Assembly (NCBI RefSeq): GCF_014218705.1
Contig: NZ_JABBJF010000004.1
Span: 274,732-338,731, forward strand
Origin: Kluyvera sichuanensis
Lineage (GTDB): Bacteria > Pseudomonadota > Gammaproteobacteria > Enterobacterales > Enterobacteriaceae
DNA: 64,000 nt
Direction: 5' to 3'
Position 1 is the first letter of the stretch. Each line of letters begins with the position of its first letter. A program made the translations under genes and the position numbers. Shown here one piece after another: positions 26,600 through 35,001 of this stretch. Under the pieces are notes generated by a model, which was given only the letters and a program-made list of their open reading frames with translations, had not been told where the DNA came from and searched no databases.

Positions 26600-28018
26600 A
26601 TGGCGAAGAAAAAAAAGGCCAAGACCAAAGCCAAAACGATAACCCTAGCCCAAAAAAGGGCGAATGAACGCGCGGAAGCGATCAGGATTGGTGTGCAAAA
26701 GGCGCTTTCTGAGCTGCGCGTTAACGAGGGTTACGCCAGTTATAAGGCCATCGCCCAGTACATCCGCACCAGGCTGAATAAGGGGTTTAGTCTGGAAGCA
26801 ATCACTCGCGACCTAAGAGAGAGTCATTTATACAAAAAAGCCCAACAGGCGGAGAATCGTAAGCGCTGGGACGTGGTGATCCGTAACGCCTTTAGTCGTC
26901 TGGGTATCACCAGCCGCCACCCGAACTATGACAAGGTGCGGTCGCTGGTGAATGGGCTGGCAGAGACAAATCTGACTGCTGAAGATGTTGCCGCGAAGCT
27001 GGACGCGCACCCCGTGGTAACAGAGTCACGCCGCCTTTACATTGAGCGCCGCGCGGAAATGGAACGCCAGATTGATAGTGGCATTGAAGAGCGCAAGAAA
27101 ACGCGCGTTGATATGCGTGAAGTGCTGGCGTACCTGGCGAAGAAGAACGGCACAACGTATGTCCCGCCCGCAGAGCGTGAAGATGTGCAGCCGGTTGATG
27201 TCGTTCCGCGTCATAAAGCCCCCCGCACGCTGACCGGTGCAGGCGCAATCACCACGGCGCACAAGAACCCGCGCACGTATGACCTGCCGAACCTGCAAAT
27301 GAAGAATCCGCAGGTGAACAAGTCCGGCATGGTGCGTGCGGTGAAGCTGGTGGGCGCACGCCTGCCGGAGTTCCGTCAGTACCTGTATAAGCACCGCGAT
27401 AGCGGTCTGGCTGCTGATGCGCTGGCGGTTCGCTTTATGGGTATGAGTAAGCCGCCGGTAGTGAAAGCGGAGCCGGAAAAGGTGCCCGTAGTGGAGCTGG
27501 TGCCGGAAGTCGTGCAGGAGCCGCAGCCAGCGCCTCAGCCTGAGCCGATCGCCGTTAAACCTGAACCAGTACAGCGGAAAGAGCCTGCGCCCGTCCTGAC
27601 GCTTCCTACGCGCTCTAAGCGCGAAGGTCATGAAGTGACGGTTACCAGCCGCCCGGATCAAGCTGATTTCGCCGCAGCGGTTCGCCGCAATTGTTTCGAC
27701 CGTTGCGTGATTACCGGCGCGAGCCTGCGCCAGCGCACCGAGGCGGCGCACCTGGTGGAGCACAGCGCCGGTGGCCTTGACCACTACAGCAACGGGCTGC
27801 TGCTGCGCGTTGACCTGCACCGGCTGTTTGACGCGGGAATCATTGCTATCTGCCCGGAGACGTTGACCGTTCACGTTAACCCCGCTGCGCTGGCTGATGA
27901 CCCGGATTTACAGCAGTACCACAGCAAGCCGATCGCCGAGCTGCGCCGAGCGATCGACCCGGCGAACCTGGTAGCACGCTGGGAGCGATTCCAGCGCATG
28001 AACAAGGAGGCTGTTTGA
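26600..28018 (+). CDS. HNH endonuclease with C-terminal McrA-like HNH domain
   Basis: The 472-residue protein has a Lys-rich N-terminus (AKKKKAKTKAKT) and helical repeats to about residue 290. A Pro/Glu/Val-rich linker spans about 295-340. A C-terminal HNH_2-type nuclease contains CVITGASLRQRTEAAHLVEH, GGLDHYSNGLLL and DLHRLFDAG; the AAHL...NGL...H pattern supplies the metal and catalytic residues. Similar C-terminal HNH domains occur in type IV restriction enzymes after a modified-base reader. The N-terminal half is not a recognisable reader (SRA, YTH). It lies in a four-gene run after the HigA-like gene. A defence or element-mobility role is inference. Confidence 0.75.
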   Translation: MAKKKKAKTKAKTITLAQKRANERAEAIRIGVQKALSELRVNEGYASYKAIAQYIRTRLNKGFSLEAITRDLRESHLYKKAQQAENRKRWDVVIRNAFSRLGITSRHPNYDKVRSLVNGLAETNLTAEDVAAKLDAHPVVTESRRLYIERRAEMERQIDSGIEERKKTRVDMREVLAYLAKKNGTTYVPPAEREDVQPVDVVPRHKAPRTLTGAGAITTAHKNPRTYDLPNLQMKNPQVNKSGMVRAVKLVGARLPEFRQYLYKHRDSGLAADALAVRFMGMSKPPVVKAEPEKVPVVELVPEVVQEPQPAPQPEPIAVKPEPVQRKEPAPVLTLPTRSKREGHEVTVTSRPDQADFAAAVRRNCFDRCVITGASLRQRTEAAHLVEHSAGGLDHYSNGLLLRVDLHRLFDAGIIAICPETLTVHVNPAALADDPDLQQYHSKPIAELRRAIDPANLVARWERFQRMNKEAV

Positions 28019-28057
28019 TGAGAACAGTTGAAGTGTTACTGCTGGTGGCGGTGCCCC

Positions 28058-28984
28058 ATGGCGAATAACGCGGAAAAGAGGAAGGTCAACCACGAAGCCA
28101 ACCTGGCAGCGGCGCGAAAGGCCAAGGAGATCACACCACTCTGTTTGATCGCGCGTAAGCGGTTCGCCCGTGTAGTCAAGGTCATGCCGCATATCGGATT
28201 CGAGATACCTGGTTATGAGCAACTGCCGGTGGGTGAGCTGAAGGCGTTGCTTATCCACAAGTGTGAGCAGCGGAACGGCAGACCCACCCGCCACACCCAG
28301 CAGCGCCCCGGCTACCATAATCACCACGTGATACCGTGCCACCGGTTTCCGCTCAAGCGTGAAGACCCGGCAGCACACGTCCCGGAAAACTTGCTATGGG
28401 TGACGGTACCGCAGCACCAGGTGCTGCACCTGCTCGACTGGGTTGTAGAGCCACGCAATGATTCCTGCATCGCGACCGTTAAGCGATGGGCATGGAAAGC
28501 AGACGGCACCCGCAAGCCAGCAAACACGCGGGAGAAATTCGCCCCTGGTGAGGTGGCGGAGCTAACCGGCATCCCTGATAAGCCGCGAGGGAAGACAAAG
28601 GACAGGGCATACCAGGCAAAACTGGAACAGAGAGCAGCGAAGAAGGAGAGCCGCGAGGCCAAGAAATCTGAAAGCGCCCGTAAGCGCGAGCTGAAGAAAA
28701 CCGATCTGCCCGGGTACATGATTGAGAGAGCGATGGAGTCGATAAGTCGTCCGAAATACAGCAAGCCGCTCGGCACACCGTCACACCTGGCAGGCGTTCG
28801 CGTGAGTGATTTCGTGTACCGCGTTTACCTGAGCATCAACGCCCGTTTGAACATGGGGGAGTTTCGCGCATTAAGCGAAGATGAGCGCCGCGCAACGCGG
28901 AGAGAATGCATTTCACGGCTACTGAAAAACCCACCAGCCGATCCACACGCGAAGGGTGATAAATCGCCCCAGAACGCCGCCTAA
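28058..28984 (+). CDS. Second HNH-like nuclease protein
   Basis: The 308-residue protein is read from the ATG at 28058. A 16-codon leader frame starts at 28018, overlaps the stop of the previous gene and ends inside this gene's start region, so coupling is likely. Residues about 85-145 contain YHNHHVIPCHRFPLKRED and PENLLWVTVPQHQVLH, an HNH-type His/Asn arrangement. The following stretch is very basic, rich in Lys, Arg and Glu. It is not obviously similar to the HNH protein encoded upstream. The end lies against an IS3 remnant, but the reading frame looks complete. Confidence 0.65.
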   Translation: MANNAEKRKVNHEANLAAARKAKEITPLCLIARKRFARVVKVMPHIGFEIPGYEQLPVGELKALLIHKCEQRNGRPTRHTQQRPGYHNHHVIPCHRFPLKREDPAAHVPENLLWVTVPQHQVLHLLDWVVEPRNDSCIATVKRWAWKADGTRKPANTREKFAPGEVAELTGIPDKPRGKTKDRAYQAKLEQRAAKKESREAKKSESARKRELKKTDLPGYMIERAMESISRPKYSKPLGTPSHLAGVRVSDFVYRVYLSINARLNMGEFRALSEDERRATRRECISRLLKNPPADPHAKGDKSPQNAA

Positions 28985-28993
28985 GACCATATT

Positions 28994-29155
28994 CAGGAAG
29001 AACGACCATTTATGTCCCTGGAGGATGCACGGTGCAAAATTGAGGCCTGGCGCATACACTATAACCAGAGACGTCCCCATTCTGCGCTGGGCTGGATGGC
29101 CCCGTCCGAATTTGCTGAAAAGTCTGCCGGTTGCCAGAATACGCAACCAACATGA
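28994..29155 (+). pseudogene. IS3-family transposase (OrfB) C-terminal remnant
   Basis: Translation in this frame gives the end of an IS3-family OrfB: EAWRIHYNQRRPHSALGWMA then PSEFAEKSAG, the conserved C-terminal signature. Only about 50 residues remain and no upstream DDE part is present. The following bases to about 29205 (GGGGTCAGGGTCA) may be the old right end of the IS. It starts 10 bases after the second HNH gene stop. Confidence 0.8.
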
Positions 29156-29318
29156 AGCCGGTTATTCCTGATTATGACTGGAGCATATTCGGGGTCAGGG
29201 TCATTCAGAATGCATACTTACTTCGATGTGTGTTAAGCAATGGGGGGCAGGTCGGCAATTTATTGTGAAAGCGATAACACTAATAGCATTAGTGAAGAGG
29301 CTAAAGATTTGTTTAGAA

Positions 29319-29340
29319 CCCGCCCCCTTAAGAGGCGGTA
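29319..29340 (-). terminator. Hairpin downstream of the 1083-aa gene
   Basis: On minus, ACCGCCTC / GGGGGCGGG around TTAA forms a stem ending in GTTCT. The U-run is poor, so termination is only possible. Between 29205 and 29319 nothing further is seen. Confidence 0.4.
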
Positions 29341-29355
29341 TTCTTAGCAAACATT

Positions 29356-32300
29356 TTATTTACTGTTTATCAATTGCAATAATGGGATCTCAGCTACATC
29401 ACTAGGGATATAGGGGTCATCTTCTTTTAAATTAACCCCAATACAATCAACATCATTTAACCCAATTTCCCAAGCCCACCTAACATCTAACGTACTCATT
29501 TCTATCCCTAAACTATCTCTTTGTGGATGCTCAGGAACAATATTTTTTAACATCGCATCACATCCAAGATAGAATTTTCCACAGGCCTGATACGCAGCAA
29601 GAAATCTTTCTAAATTGACATTGCTATCAGGAGTCATCGTATTAATTCTACTGATCATTGTCATTCTTTTAGTTAATGGCGTTGTCATCATATTTTCAGA
29701 TATCAGTACTCTATAATGAGTTGGGTTTTTAACTGAAATACCCTTGACAATACAAACCCGTAATCTGGCTTTACTATCTACCAAGCCTACTGATGATATA
29801 AGATCTTTAAAAATATCCTCACCTATATCGGGGTGTTTAAATAATAGATATAACCCTGGATAACACGATTTTAATTGAGCGAAGCCTACTCCTTGCCAGC
29901 GTGTTCTATCCCATAGACGAGGTTTGATTAGGCTTTGTATTGAATAATCTTTATGCGTAATATTTTCGGAATTAAGTTCCTCTTCAGGTATTCTTCCTTT
30001 ACCAGGTGTTGGAACATTTATATCCTCGACCTCCAACACTTTCGGAAATTCACTATCCCAGGATTTATCTCTTAAAAGAGAGTAAGTTTTCTTTTCAGCA
30101 CTGGTGGAATAAATATTCTTAATTTGTTGATCAATATCATTTCCAAGAACATTTTCAATCGCTTTGATACAGGCACCGAAACTAATTGCCCTGTCAAATG
30201 CAGCATCTTCGAATATCATTCTTTCAATGTATTCTGTATTTTTTATAAAAAATAACTCAGGTAGAAGATCAAATACTATTTTCTTGAATTCATTAGTGAT
30301 TTTTTGTTGAGCATCGATTCTAAATGCACTTGTCTCAAAACCATTGCAATTTATAGTAAGGTTTAGTTTTCCATTATTGCTGTTTATTTCATGTGATAAG
30401 GATAATTCATCTTCATCATCTGCTATTACTTCAATAATTAAGAATGCTTCTTTCAGATGGATGTTATCAATCGTACAAGTTGCAAAAGCACTCTCTAAAA
30501 GTGCTAAGATACTAGTTGAAAACTCTATAAATGGTGACCGATTCGGAAAGTTAATTTCTATGGTGCATCCAAAAATAAAAGATGTATATATTCCTCGTTT
30601 ATCATAGTTATCTTTTATGCCTTTACTATTGAATCCAGCATCAAAGTCACGTATTTTTTGCAAAAAATCATTATGATCTTTATCGGCAGTAACTTCGTAC
30701 TCACGTTCAAAATCTTCAATATAACCTAAAGCATATTTAAGACATCCCGATGATACAAAAAGACCTAATCTATCGAGTTCATCGGGAATATTACTCTGTC
30801 GATTTATTCCATTTAGGTCAGTGTTCAAAATGAGTTGACTTATGTAAAAATCAACTTGCTGATTTTCTTTATCGCCGAACGGGCTATCACTGATATTTTG
30901 GTTAATTATTAAAAACAGTTCATACCATAAAAGAGCATGTGCTAATTTCCCTAGTTTTATTTCTGCTAGGCATAAACTATAATAAATATCAGCCTGCTTT
31001 AATGATATCTCATCATACTTCCAGTAGTTATCTGTAATCAAAGAAGCGGATAGAAGCAAGCATGAACGTGAACTCCATAGCAACCCAATGGATTCGTAAG
31101 CATAAGCAATAGCTTTTAATGCTAATATAAATTTATCTCGTGATTCCTCTTTATAAAGTGGAATAAAAGATTTTCCTAAATACTTGATTGCCTGATAAGG
31201 GTGACCATTTTGAATCCTCTTTATACCTCTTCGTAGATTTAATAATGCTCCTTTAACTTCACCGCCTCTAACAGCAGATTGCTCAGTCATATAGTCTAAT
31301 AAATTTTCATATGCATCTACCTCGAAAAAAATGTCATCTAGTTCGTTCAAAAGTTGGAAGTTTTTTTCAAAGGGATAGCCTATTAAATTCCCACTATTTT
31401 TAAAAATCTCATGTAACTCTTCAAATACAACCGAAGCATCTTCTACATCTGAAAACGTTGTCAATTTATAAATAGCTTTGTGAGTTCTCGCTGTGAGTGC
31501 ATTACTGGGACGTGATTCATCTTCAGCTATCTCATCTAGTTTAGCGAGCATGTTACGTTCAATATTCTCAATGTCGATTGTAGATGTTGCGTTGTTAAGT
31601 CTAATATAACTTTTATGAACGGTTACTAAATTTAAAACTTTCTCCCATTTTGAGGAATTAGTTGATGATGCAATACTTTCATATGCAAATTGAAGATTTT
31701 CTTCGAAGAGATTAAAATCTTCCATCCAAAAATGAGACTTCCAGGCATATTGATAATACGCATCCAGCAATTGTTGATTAGTCCCGAATTTCTTTGAGAT
31801 TTTTATAGCTCTTTCAAATAGACCTTGTGTTTCAATTAGTGGTTTCTCAAGTTCAGCGCTTAACTCTGCAATTTCTAAAAACATATCCACCTGTTCATAT
31901 GAAATTTCAGCAGGGTTTATTTTATCTCTAATATACTCGATTAATTCTTCATATTTTTTATGCTTTTTATAATCATTTTCTCCAAAAACAACTTCTCTTT
32001 TATATTGCGTTGGAACTGACAATGAATCAATGACCAATTGCTCAAAATTATTTTTGTAAATTTGATCTAATAGCCAATTAATATCTAATATACGAACATC
32101 TATTCCAGTTTTTGTTTTTAATGTATCCTCAACCTCTGAACGAATATTGGACTTTGCAGATTGATTCGTTACGCAAAATACTTTAGTATACCCACGATCT
32201 GTTTCTTTTATCTTAAGTACATCTTCATGGCATTTTTTCTTCCAGTCTTTACGTGTACTTACCGCAAAGGCCCAACGTTCTTTATTTGATGCTTCATTAA

Positions 32301-32607
32301 CACCTTCGAACCAAAGAAGTTTATTCTGTTCCGAAACAGGGAATGTTTGTGTGTCAGTTTTACCATCCCCCCCTGCTACAGGACCAGTTTGTTCAAGGAG
32401 ATTAGGGCAAATTATTTTTTCACATATTTTTTTTGCAAAATCTTCGAATTGTAGTTCTTGATTTCTTGTATTTAGCGTAGAGAGGAAGTGTTCCAGTACA
32501 ACTCTATCTAAAGTACCAGTCTCTCTGATTGTTGAATCAGAAAATTTTTCAGGGCGACGGCGCCTTAGAAATTCTTTAGATGAAAATTTGGTTTCCTGTA
32601 CATTCAT
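29356..32607 (-). CDS. Large protein with restriction-nuclease-like N-terminus and helical-repeat body
   Basis: An AT-rich gene, clearly foreign beside its GC-rich neighbours, encoding 1083 residues. Residues about 50-200 look like a PD-(D/E)xK (Mrr-like) nuclease domain: QFEDFAKKI (53-61), GGDGKTDT (79-86, candidate Asp81 or Asp85), ERWAFAVSTRKDWKKK (110-125) and VFCVTNQSA. The canonical (E/D)xK reads STRK, so activity is not assured. Residues about 215-700 are helical and TPR/alpha-solenoid-like (ETQGLFERAIKISKKFG). The C-terminal 380 residues are unassigned. Nuclease-plus-solenoid architecture, single-gene layout and position beside an integrase suggest a defence or exclusion protein. I cannot match it to a named system. 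Confidence 0.72.
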   Translation of the reverse strand: MNVQETKFSSKEFLRRRRPEKFSDSTIRETGTLDRVVLEHFLSTLNTRNQELQFEDFAKKICEKIICPNLLEQTGPVAGGDGKTDTQTFPVSEQNKLLWFEGVNEASNKERWAFAVSTRKDWKKKCHEDVLKIKETDRGYTKVFCVTNQSAKSNIRSEVEDTLKTKTGIDVRILDINWLLDQIYKNNFEQLVIDSLSVPTQYKREVVFGENDYKKHKKYEELIEYIRDKINPAEISYEQVDMFLEIAELSAELEKPLIETQGLFERAIKISKKFGTNQQLLDAYYQYAWKSHFWMEDFNLFEENLQFAYESIASSTNSSKWEKVLNLVTVHKSYIRLNNATSTIDIENIERNMLAKLDEIAEDESRPSNALTARTHKAIYKLTTFSDVEDASVVFEELHEIFKNSGNLIGYPFEKNFQLLNELDDIFFEVDAYENLLDYMTEQSAVRGGEVKGALLNLRRGIKRIQNGHPYQAIKYLGKSFIPLYKEESRDKFILALKAIAYAYESIGLLWSSRSCLLLSASLITDNYWKYDEISLKQADIYYSLCLAEIKLGKLAHALLWYELFLIINQNISDSPFGDKENQQVDFYISQLILNTDLNGINRQSNIPDELDRLGLFVSSGCLKYALGYIEDFEREYEVTADKDHNDFLQKIRDFDAGFNSKGIKDNYDKRGIYTSFIFGCTIEINFPNRSPFIEFSTSILALLESAFATCTIDNIHLKEAFLIIEVIADDEDELSLSHEINSNNGKLNLTINCNGFETSAFRIDAQQKITNEFKKIVFDLLPELFFIKNTEYIERMIFEDAAFDRAISFGACIKAIENVLGNDIDQQIKNIYSTSAEKKTYSLLRDKSWDSEFPKVLEVEDINVPTPGKGRIPEEELNSENITHKDYSIQSLIKPRLWDRTRWQGVGFAQLKSCYPGLYLLFKHPDIGEDIFKDLISSVGLVDSKARLRVCIVKGISVKNPTHYRVLISENMMTTPLTKRMTMISRINTMTPDSNVNLERFLAAYQACGKFYLGCDAMLKNIVPEHPQRDSLGIEMSTLDVRWAWEIGLNDVDCIGVNLKEDDPYIPSDVAEIPLLQLINSK

Positions 32608-32662
32608 GATTTTGACGCTCCTCTTGCTATCGACAATAAACCTTTGTATGCATCAACTAGAT

Positions 32663-33001
32663 TTATTGTTCATACTGCCTTTTTTGAAGAAAAAATTGCG
32701 GACGTTTATTTCTAGACAAACTATCTATGTAATCACTATACCACTGCATCATCTGTTGTCTCCCTTCCAAATACTGTGCATGATTGTAAGCCCCGTGAAT
32801 AGCGTTCTTATCCACATGTGCAAGCTGTGTTTCGATCCATGCAGAGTTGAATCCTTCTTCGTGCAGAATGATACTCATTGTGAGACGAAAACCATGCCCC
32901 GTCAGCCTTCCTTTTTATCCTAATAACTCAATTACCTGATTAATCCTTTCCTTTGAGATCGGCTTAGTACGATAATTACGTCCAATGAATACGATCGGAT
33001 A
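32663..33001 (-). pseudogene. Decayed C-terminal copy of a P4-type integrase
   Basis: The minus-strand translation matches the C-terminus of the intact integrase encoded at 33180: GHGFRLTMSIILHEEGFNSA, IETQLAHVDKNAI and YNHAQYLEGRQQMMQWY. An in-frame TAA at 32915-32917 and loss of everything upstream of about YPIVFIGRN make it non-functional; the second catalytic Arg context is RLT instead of RHT. It is a relic of an earlier element of the same type. Confidence 0.85.
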
Positions 33002-33105
33002 GATGCACCTAATCTTATAACATCGTGTTTTCTATGTCCGTTCCTGGCACTAAGCAAACAGTCAGACGCAAATGTAAATCAGTACAAAAAATTACGGGGG
33101 TTGAA

Positions 33106-33125
33106 CTCCTCCAAAAACGGAGGAG
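33106..33125. terminator. Hairpin after the integrase gene
   Basis: A seven-base-pair stem CTCCTCC/GGAGGAG with a short A-rich loop lies about 55 bases past the integrase stop. There is no direct U-run on minus (a T6 run follows about 20 bases later), so it is only a possible terminator. The interval 33002-33179 holds nothing else I can identify. Confidence 0.35.
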
Positions 33126-33179
33126 CTAAGCTTTAGATTTCACGCTACCTACTAATAAAGGACCAATTTAAGGTTCGTA

Positions 33180-34376
33180 TCATAAGGCCATGATTATTTT
33201 ATATTTCCCAATGTTATCAATATAATCCGCATACCACTGCATCATCTCCCTACGTCCTTCCAGATACAACGCATGGTTGTACGTCCCTCGAATCGCGTTC
33301 TTATCGACATGCGCAAGCTGGGTTTCAATCCACGCTGTATTGAACCCTTCCTCATGCAAAATCGTACTCATCGTGTGGCGGAAACCATGCCCCGTTACCT
33401 TCCCCGTGTATCCAATCCGCTTAAACACCTGATTAATACTCGCTTCGCTCATTGTTTTGCGGGGATCATTCCTTCCAGGAAACACCAGTGGATATTGCCC
33501 TGACATCACTTTGAGCTGCTGTACGATTTCCAGAGCTTGGGTAGAGAGGGGCACAAGGTGAGGCCGTTTCATCTTCATTCGGTCGGCAGGAATTTCCCAC
33601 ACCGCTTTCTCAAGATCAAATTCACTCCAGAAAGCACCTCGAAGCTCGCCGGTGCGAACTCCCGTAAGTATCAGCAAACGTGCGGCAAGAACAACCAGCG
33701 GGCTGCCTGTATAACCAGAGAGAGCTTTAAAGAAGTCTGGTAACTCCTCAACAGTCAGGAAGGGATAATGCTTTGATTCATGCCCTGACATCGCGCTGGT
33801 TAGATCTGCTGCAGGGTTGTATTCCGCACGTCCAGTAACGATGGCGTAACGAAAAACTTCGCTGCAGCGCTGGCGAACCTTCTTGGCCTTCTCTGTCGCG
33901 CCACGGCTTTCCATTCGACGCAGCACATTAAGCAGAACCAGCGGTTTGATTTCATTCACCGGCTGCTGGCCAATATAGGGGAAAATATCTTTATTGAAAG
34001 CTTCGATAATGTCCGAGGCATAGCCTTCTGACCACCGGCTCACCTTCGTACCGTGCCACTCAAGCGCCACAGACTGGAACGTATTATTGAGCTGCACATC
34101 TCGAACCAGCTTTTCTTCTTTCTTCGCAAACGATGGATCGATACCTTCGGCCAGTTTTTTCTTGGCTTCATCACGTAGTACCCTCGCTTGTGCGAGAGAC
34201 ACTGCAGGATAAACACCAAAAGCCATACGCTTCTCTTTTCCATTGAAGCGATATTTCATTCGCCAGTATCGAGAACCAGAGGGAACGACTTCAAGATACA
34301 AACCAGCACCATCTGCCAGCTTGTAGGCTTTCTCTCTGGGTTTAGCAGCGTCTACCTGTCGGGCATTAAGCTTCAT
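33180..34376 (-). CDS. int: P4-type tyrosine integrase
   Basis: I start at the ATG giving KLNARQVDAAKPREKAYKLA, the usual N-terminus of P4-family integrases; upstream in-frame ATGs exist. The 398-residue protein has the Arm-binding DUF4102 domain, a core-binding SAM-like domain and a catalytic domain with Arg in TGVRTGELRGAFW, HGFRHTMS, the second His in LAHVDKNAI and the Tyr nucleophile in GTYNHALYLEGRR. It catalyses site-specific insertion into a tRNA 3' end. The gene reads away from the partial thrW copy at 34540-34585, 160 bases upstream, the normal layout for its own attachment site. Confidence 0.93.
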   Translation of the reverse strand: MKLNARQVDAAKPREKAYKLADGAGLYLEVVPSGSRYWRMKYRFNGKEKRMAFGVYPAVSLAQARVLRDEAKKKLAEGIDPSFAKKEEKLVRDVQLNNTFQSVALEWHGTKVSRWSEGYASDIIEAFNKDIFPYIGQQPVNEIKPLVLLNVLRRMESRGATEKAKKVRQRCSEVFRYAIVTGRAEYNPAADLTSAMSGHESKHYPFLTVEELPDFFKALSGYTGSPLVVLAARLLILTGVRTGELRGAFWSEFDLEKAVWEIPADRMKMKRPHLVPLSTQALEIVQQLKVMSGQYPLVFPGRNDPRKTMSEASINQVFKRIGYTGKVTGHGFRHTMSTILHEEGFNTAWIETQLAHVDKNAIRGTYNHALYLEGRREMMQWYADYIDNIGKYKIIMAL

Positions 34377-34468
34377 TGGGGGCATCTCTCTGGACCGAAC
34401 ACAGAATGCCCCCACTTATGCCCGCAACTGTGACTTGATTCTGGTTGAGTACAGTTGATAACAGGAGA

Positions 34469-34520
34469 TAAAATACGGGCTAGGAACCGCAGTATACGGG
34501 CTTTTAGTTGAGTTCGGTAG
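34469..34520 (+). repeat. Direct repeat, right copy (pairs with 25351-25402)
   Basis: About 85% identical to the left copy over 52 bases. It sits between the integrase start and the thrW copy, where recombination arm sites are expected. Confidence 0.7.
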
Positions 34521-34539
34521 ACCTGGGAGGAGTTTGAAA

Positions 34540-34585
34540 TGGTGCCGATAATAGGAGTCGAACCTACGACCTTCGCATTACGAAT
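34540..34585 (-). other. Attachment site: 46-bp copy of the 3' end of tRNA-Thr(CGU), thrW
   Basis: Read on minus, the segment runs from the anticodon arm (ATTCGTAATGCGAAGG, anticodon CGT) through the T-arm (GGTTCGACTCC) to the acceptor strand and CCA (TATTATCGGCACCA). It matches thrW from memory. Upstream bases do not form the D-arm or 5' acceptor strand, so this is a partial tRNA, an att repeat left by integration, not a functional gene. thrW is a known integration site (P22, CP4-6). It separates the integrase element on the left from the prophage on the right. Confidence 0.85.
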
Positions 34586-35001
34586 CAGAAGCACCTACTT
34601 TAACTATCTGTTTTTACAAGCATTAGCCGCATTCACAATGGTTATGTTGATGGCACAAAAAGAATGTTGATGTAAGGTGTTGCCATGTGCGTGTCACATC
34701 CATGGCACAACAGAGCATTAGCGCAAGACTCATCACCACCTTCACCGGTTTTGAGTTGTTTTGCGCCAATTTTTTCCTGCCCACGCCAGTCACCCTCCTA
34801 CATCATTCGATAACAGAAAAACACAACGCTAGTCACAAAAAAAATCAACAACAAAAGGTTTTCACGCATTGTTATGACAATATTTTTCTATCCACGAAGA
34901 AAGCATGTCAATTTAATAATCTAGCATTGATAATACAAAAGTATTTCATTAGAATGTTCACCAAAAAAATAAGACAATTATAAATATATTATGAGGAATG
35001 T

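Larger units (their letters stand above)
25351..34585. mobile_element. Small integrative element with P4-type integrase, stacked at thrW
   Basis: The unit is bounded by imperfect direct repeats (25351-25402 and 34469-34520). It ends at a partial thrW copy and carries a P4-type integrase at its right end, next to that copy. Cargo: HigA-like regulator, two HNH proteins, an AT-rich 1083-aa nuclease-like gene, an IS3 remnant and a decayed second integrase. Left boundary by repeat only; no second thrW copy was found at the left. Confidence 0.5.

Noticed and set aside
34540..34585. A complete functional tRNA-Thr gene
   Set aside because: The 5' acceptor strand and D-arm are missing; only the 3' 46 bases match.
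34687..34983. A 98-codon plus-strand frame between the att copy and the acyltransferase gene
   Set aside because: The translation is unnatural and AT-driven, with no ribosome site; it lies where the acyltransferase promoter is expected.
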